Notes under the pieces: generated by a model | Told to the model about the DNA's origin: nothing | The model's input: only the letters and a program-made list of their open reading frames with translations | Databases searched by the model: none | Assembly: GCA_902702965.1 (NCBI GenBank) | Contig: CACRXP010000565.1 | Span: 169,978 to 233,977, forward strand | DNA: 64,000 nt | From: Spirometra erinaceieuropaei | Lineage: Eukaryota; Platyhelminthes; Cestoda; Diphyllobothriidea; Diphyllobothriidae | Reading direction: 5' to 3' | Translations under genes and position numbers: made by a program | Shown: in pieces, positions 60,051 through 64,000 of the stretch | Numbering within the stretch: the first letter of the stretch is position 1 | How the letters are laid out: each line of letters opens with the position of its first letter

Positions 60051-61041
60051 CTGTAGGAGGTTGGGTAACTCATAAAATGTCAACTGAAATTCCGAAATGC
60101 GTTTTCGGTTCGAGAAGATTAATTCGGAAGGATTGTGAAACAAGTTAGTCTGCAACATAATTCTTTAATATTTCAGTTACCTCAGTATGCCGGCTTTCGA
60201 ACGAACTTTCTTTTGGCTGCATGTAAAAACCACACTCGGCAAAAATGGGCTACTGATGTAGCATGAATTTTTCCCATTGATTTTTGATGCCCCTAAAGGT
60301 CTTATTATATTTTATGGAAAACATGCATAAGAATATTGATTCTTTTACTCATTTGGTAGATAATTACGTCTCCTCCCAATTTTTTACTTGAAGGAGGGAC
60401 ATAACTCGGGTTTAAAATTTTTTCCAATTGTGGGACTTTTATACACCGGGAAATAGCCGTTCATAAATTGTAATGTCGCTGCATTTAATAATGTGGCTTG
60501 TAAAGTTATCAATACGGCTCAAATCCACTGTTGACTTTTATGAACACTTTATAGTTCCCAGTAGAAAAATGTATGGTTTTCCGTACGCGGAAAATATACG
60601 GCTTGTTGTTTCGAAACCATCAATCCACGTGTAACGGCAGAGTGGGTTCAAATTTATTCGAAAATTAGAAAAAAGTTTTTGAAAAGCGACTTCTACTCTT
60701 CCTTCGAACAAAAAATTTAAAGAAGACGTAAGTATCTACCAAATGAGTAAAAAAATCAATATTCTTATGAATGTTTACCATAAAATATAATAAGACCTTT
60801 AGGGACATCAAAAATCAATGAGAAAAATTCATGCTACATCAGTAGCCCTTTTTTGCCGAGTGTGGTTTTTACATGCAGCCAAAAGAAAGTTCGTTCGAAA
60901 GCCGGCATACTGAGGTAACTGAAATATTAAAGAATTATGTTGCAGACTAACTTGTTTCACAATCCTTCCGAATTAATCTTCTCGAACCGAAAACGCATTT
61001 CGGAATTTCAGTTGACATTTCATGAGTTAGCTCACCTATTG
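60051..61041. mobile_element. Palindromic element, copy E (best-preserved arms)
   Basis: About 991 bp with arms of about 350 bp (60051-60410 and 60690-61041) that differ at only a few positions. For example, AACTGAAATTCCGAAATGCG and TTCGAACGAACTTTCTTTTG are mirrored exactly. The centre contains TTTTCCGTACGCGGAAAA, a perfect palindrome. The outermost 15-20 bp are worn, and the flanks are not clean TA. It is the copy most able to fold into a long hairpin as single-stranded DNA or RNA. Confidence 0.85.
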
Positions 61042-61473
61042 CACATATCATATCATTATCGTGGGCGCTACTAAAAAGTAATTGGCGAAACGTCAGTACG
61101 ATTATCTATACAGTGAGGCTATTAGAGCATTTTTCGTAACAGTTCGAAATATGGAATTGGAGGTCTCAAATGCCATGGCTTCTCTGCACTTTGGACAAAG
61201 AGACATTTTTACCCGCATGAGTACATGCGATAGACAGAGGCGGGCCTAGCACACAAAACGTTCACCGAAATTCCCCAATGCGCATTAAGGTAGAAGAGGT
61301 TACTAAGGATGATTTTGCCTGCTAGATATACATCGGTCTATTGCCAACGAAACAAGAAGAGACAGATTATTCACGAGGATGAGGTTTGATGTTGAATTAT
61401 TGCCGAAAGTTGTATTTCAGTTTGCAAGCGTATTTTAGCACACTAAGTCAAATGGCATTCTTACGTAACTACA
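61042..61473. other. Spacer, nothing recognised
   Basis: AT-rich sequence between palindromic copy E and the Gypsy fragment. Confidence 0.35.
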
Positions 61474-62177
61474 GTACGTCTCCTTCTAGGAGAATGTAGT
61501 TCGAAAGCGAAAAATAGGAGCGAAATATGCAAGTGTTAGGTATAATGAACAAGTTGGTAACGATCAAGAAATGGACACGAAAACCATTGGGCTTAGAGGT
61601 AGATTTCGGTAGAAGAGATAAAAATGTGGTTGGGTATGATTGGCTAATGATGGTTGATAAGCTGGAAGGCGAAATTCCAGTTCATTAAATATTCTCGACA
61701 ATATTATTCTAGAATACTCAAAATGATCAGATGTAAGCGAAAACTGGTAAATCACTGGAAGCACTGTAACGGGTATAGAAATTTAATCAGCTGGGTGAAC
61801 GCAAAAGGCTCGGTATGACCCATCCACAACCGATCGATTGAGATCACATTGGCGCAATCAACACGGGCGATTTTGAAATGTTTGCCCCTGCGTGATAGAA
61901 CTCAAAAGGGTTCGTGGTGGGGCTGTTGTAGTGGCTTACGAACACTATCTACGCGAAAGCATACAAAAGAACATGTTAGCAAGTTAGGATCAATGTATGA
62001 CTTATCTGCCGGAACGCGGAGAAGTATGACTCGGAGATTAGTCATGGTTTGGCGCAACTGTTGGACATATTCGGTGGCGTCCAGATCGACTAAACTTTGA
62101 GACAGACTGATAAAATCACCGGGAATCCATGGCATAGTGCCGTAAACAAGTTCAGCAATGGCGAACACAGCACACAA
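61474..62177 (-). pseudogene. Third Gypsy copy: integrase C-terminal fragment
   Basis: The minus-strand frame 62177-61902 reads AELVYGTMPWIPGDFI, VQQLRQTMTNLRV, ADKSYIDPNLLTCSFVC and RVDSVRKPLQQPHHEPF. After a break, NVISIDRLWMGHTEP follows. The same segments occur, in worse condition, at 40690-41060 on the plus strand, and both are followed by the same ACTACATTCTCCTAG stretch and a purine-rich run before TGT. The element is truncated on its 5' side, and the LTR beyond 61474 was not delimited. Confidence 0.75.
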
Positions 62178-63595
62178 GATTTGGATATGGAGAAGTGTTC
62201 ACTTACACATGCGTTAGTCTTGCCGAAACAAAACTAACTTATTTTTGAATAGAAAATAAAAATAGTCATATATCGATCGGGGAAAATCTTTTCCAGTTTG
62301 ATCATTAACAGCTGCACTTTCCGGATGCTCTGGGCAGTACCTTTGTGAACGATTGGGCGATAAGGTAGGGCGTTAGATGCATTCATTTAGAACTCAACAA
62401 TATTTCTACTGTATTGCAGAACTCATGACGCTTTGCTAAACGATATCATGCAAAATCTACCACAGTCACGTGTAACCATGTTAGATGATTATAAATTTGA
62501 TAGACAGCGTCTCATCACCTATGGAAATGCTTTAAAAAATAACAGGTATTGCGTTTGATCACCGTTCGAATTTCCCTTAAAATGCCCAACTTCTGAAAGC
62601 TTACTATCCACGTCAACAGTTTGAGACGAAGTAAAAACTAAAAGAATGAAGGTCGATACATGTGAACACACAGTCCGACGCAACCATATTCCTGGAGAGG
62701 TGTTGCATGATGCATTCACACAACGATAGGATAGGACAAAAAATCATTACGGCTTTCAGTAAATTCACGCTACGGCTCAACGCTATGTGCAATAAAATTT
62801 CGAGCACAGTTTTTACTTTTACTTGATTAATGAGTTAAATCTATCTACTGGGCGTTTTCTTGTTACCCTTTAATTCATCATCAATAAATTTTCTCCTAGC
62901 TCATCTTTGTGTACTGTAGTGGAGCTGCTGAGACTGTTATTCCAAATGGTTCCATTCCATACGTTACGCCGCCCACCCTTTTATCATTCCACATGTGAAG
63001 CGGACTCGAGATTTTACGGGATTCTTTTGTCGAAGCCCTAAGTAGGCGGCGGATACGAAAGTTCGACCGTCGATTCCGACGATGTTGACTGTGTGTTACA
63101 CAGCAAGATGCACCAGACACGGTGACTTGCGCGTGAACTAGTTTAAAGTGATAGTAAACTTACGCAGCACCTACCGCACTCTCTCTTTTACACTCCCCAC
63201 CTGGACCCGGTGTCGAGACAGAGTCAAGAAGGGCGGAGGCGGGGGGCGCAAGTGACTAACACAGTCGGACCCGCACCTAGGCGTGCCACCACGGCCCCCT
63301 AGTCCACAACATACACTTGACCAGGATTTTTCACCAACCGCAACAACAACAACCCGACAGGAGGTTAGAAGGGCGGGGATGGGCAGCGGACATGCCAATC
63401 ACCTGTATATTCAGCGGGAGTGCAAGCGCATCTGCCGGCAGGGAACCAGGTGTCAGGCAATTGCCACCGCATATCAGGCTGCGAGGGCCATGGTTTGCTG
63501 ATACTGGCATATCACACGCTATCAGACATTTTAACCTAGAAGGGCGAAACGAAACTCTGCAACTAATTTGATGGTGTGGTATAGCCGGCGGTTGT
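62178..63595. other. AT-rich spacer, then GC-rich 3' flank of the zinc-finger LINE
   Basis: 62.2-62.9 kb is AT-rich with nothing recognised. From about 62.9 kb the base composition becomes GC-rich and stays so up to the zinc-finger frame. This is probably the 3' untranslated part of the minus-strand zinc-finger LINE, judged by position and composition only. Confidence 0.4.
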
Positions 63596-64000
63596 CTACC
63601 GCAGGTTTTCGCGGATGCGCGTGTGGCCTAAAAAACCCATGCGGTGAATAAATGCGCGAGTGCAGTGTGGACAGTGGAGGCGGATGAGGCGAGTGTAGGT
63701 CAGGACTCTAGACAGTGGTTCATCAGTCTCTGTGTGACGGAATTGCAATTGACCGACCAGGCCGATGTGTGAGTCGAAAGTGCGATCGCAATGAGGACAG
63801 GTATAGACCAGGTACTCATCACTGGCTTTAACGGTGTTGGTGTTTGTTGATGTATCAGGATTTTGTGTAGGGTTGATGGGCATGACAGACGACACAACAG
63901 CAGACGATGAGGCGGTGGAGAGGGAGGAGGAGGATGGTAGGGGTGGTTCGGGAGGGCGGTCAACGTTAGTTGACGGCGTGGGAGGCGAGGGAGAGGTGAA
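63596..64000 (-). CDS. Zinc-finger LINE, C-terminal part (open, continues past window)
   Basis: The minus-strand frame is open from the right window edge to a stop at 63596 (about 134 codons), so the apparent start at 63895 is internal. It begins with a Pro/Ser/Thr-rich stretch (RPPEPPLPSSSS), then finger 1 (CPHCDRTFDSHIGLVGQLQF, first His replaced by Gln), a TETDEPLSRVLTYTRLIRL spacer and finger 2 (HCPHCTRAFIHRMGFLGHTR, second His replaced by Arg), ending ENLR. It is better preserved than the copy at 29.65-30.5 kb. The RT and endonuclease would lie to the right of the window. Whether this copy is active cannot be judged. Confidence 0.8.
   Translation of the reverse strand, partial: FTSPSPPTPSTNVDRPPEPPLPSSSSLSTASSSAVVSSVMPINPTQNPDTSTNTNTVKASDEYLVYTCPHCDRTFDSHIGLVGQLQFRHTETDEPLSRVLTYTRLIRLHCPHCTRAFIHRMGFLGHTRIRENLR

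Noticed and set aside
1..64000. CRISPR arrays, bacterial promoters, operons
   Set aside because: No spaced direct repeats of the right kind; the sequence is clearly eukaryotic.

Overview
This is flatworm-like nuclear DNA and reads as an intron-rich, transposon-laden chromosome segment. It is AT-rich, has no dense gene array and no operons, and nearly all recognisable coding sequence is decayed retroelement. The element mix (CsRn1-type Ty3/Gypsy, Penelope-like elements with GIY-YIG endonucleases, CR1/Jockey-like LINEs, and a LINE carrying C2H2 zinc fingers after its reverse transcriptase) is what I associate with platyhelminths. The zinc-finger LINE in particular suggests a diphyllobothriid tapeworm such as Spirometra, Schistocephalus or Dibothriocephalus. 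That species-level guess is from memory, not from a search.

Left part (1-13.4 kb): a host gene on the minus strand. Two exons about 2.6 kb apart (5806-5670, then 3104-3025) join in matching phase across GT/AG sites to give one complete C1 (diacylglycerol-binding type) zinc domain, most like the first C1 domain of diacylglycerol kinase theta. The gene appears to run off the left edge. Around it are the first copy of a ~1 kb palindromic element (1085-2085), a doubtful Gag zinc-knuckle remnant near 11.3 kb, a Penelope-like fragment at 12.9-13.4 kb and an assembly gap (13409-13533).

Middle (14.8-41.7 kb): a nest of retroelements. In order: the 3' end of a CR1-like LINE; a tRNA-Leu-like SINE head; inverted Penelope terminal fragments; a complete CsRn1-type Gypsy (16257-21418, minus strand, two LTRs, tRNA-Trp primer site, 4-bp target duplication) sitting inside one arm of a palindrome; a Penelope insertion split into inverted halves; a badly decayed CR1/Jockey-like LINE (23.7-26.1 kb); the zinc-finger LINE (29.65-32.94 kb); a telomere-repeat-like block between inverted repeats; a second CR1-like remnant (34.4-35.3 kb); and a second, older CsRn1-type Gypsy on the plus strand (37.7-41.25 kb).

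Right part (41.7-64 kb): mostly AT-rich sequence with no gene I can support. It holds four more copies of the ~1 kb palindromic element (46.3-47.5, 48.97-49.95, 51.68-52.67, 60.05-61.04 kb), a third Gypsy integrase fragment (61.5-62.2 kb) and, at the right edge, the 3' part of another zinc-finger LINE.

The most unusual signals are: the palindromic family, whose two arms resemble each other far more within a copy than between copies; the Gypsy whose LTRs are almost identical although its genes carry many breaks; and a recurring hammerhead-like hairpin at Penelope-type ends. All calls come from reading by eye; no alignment or database search was run.
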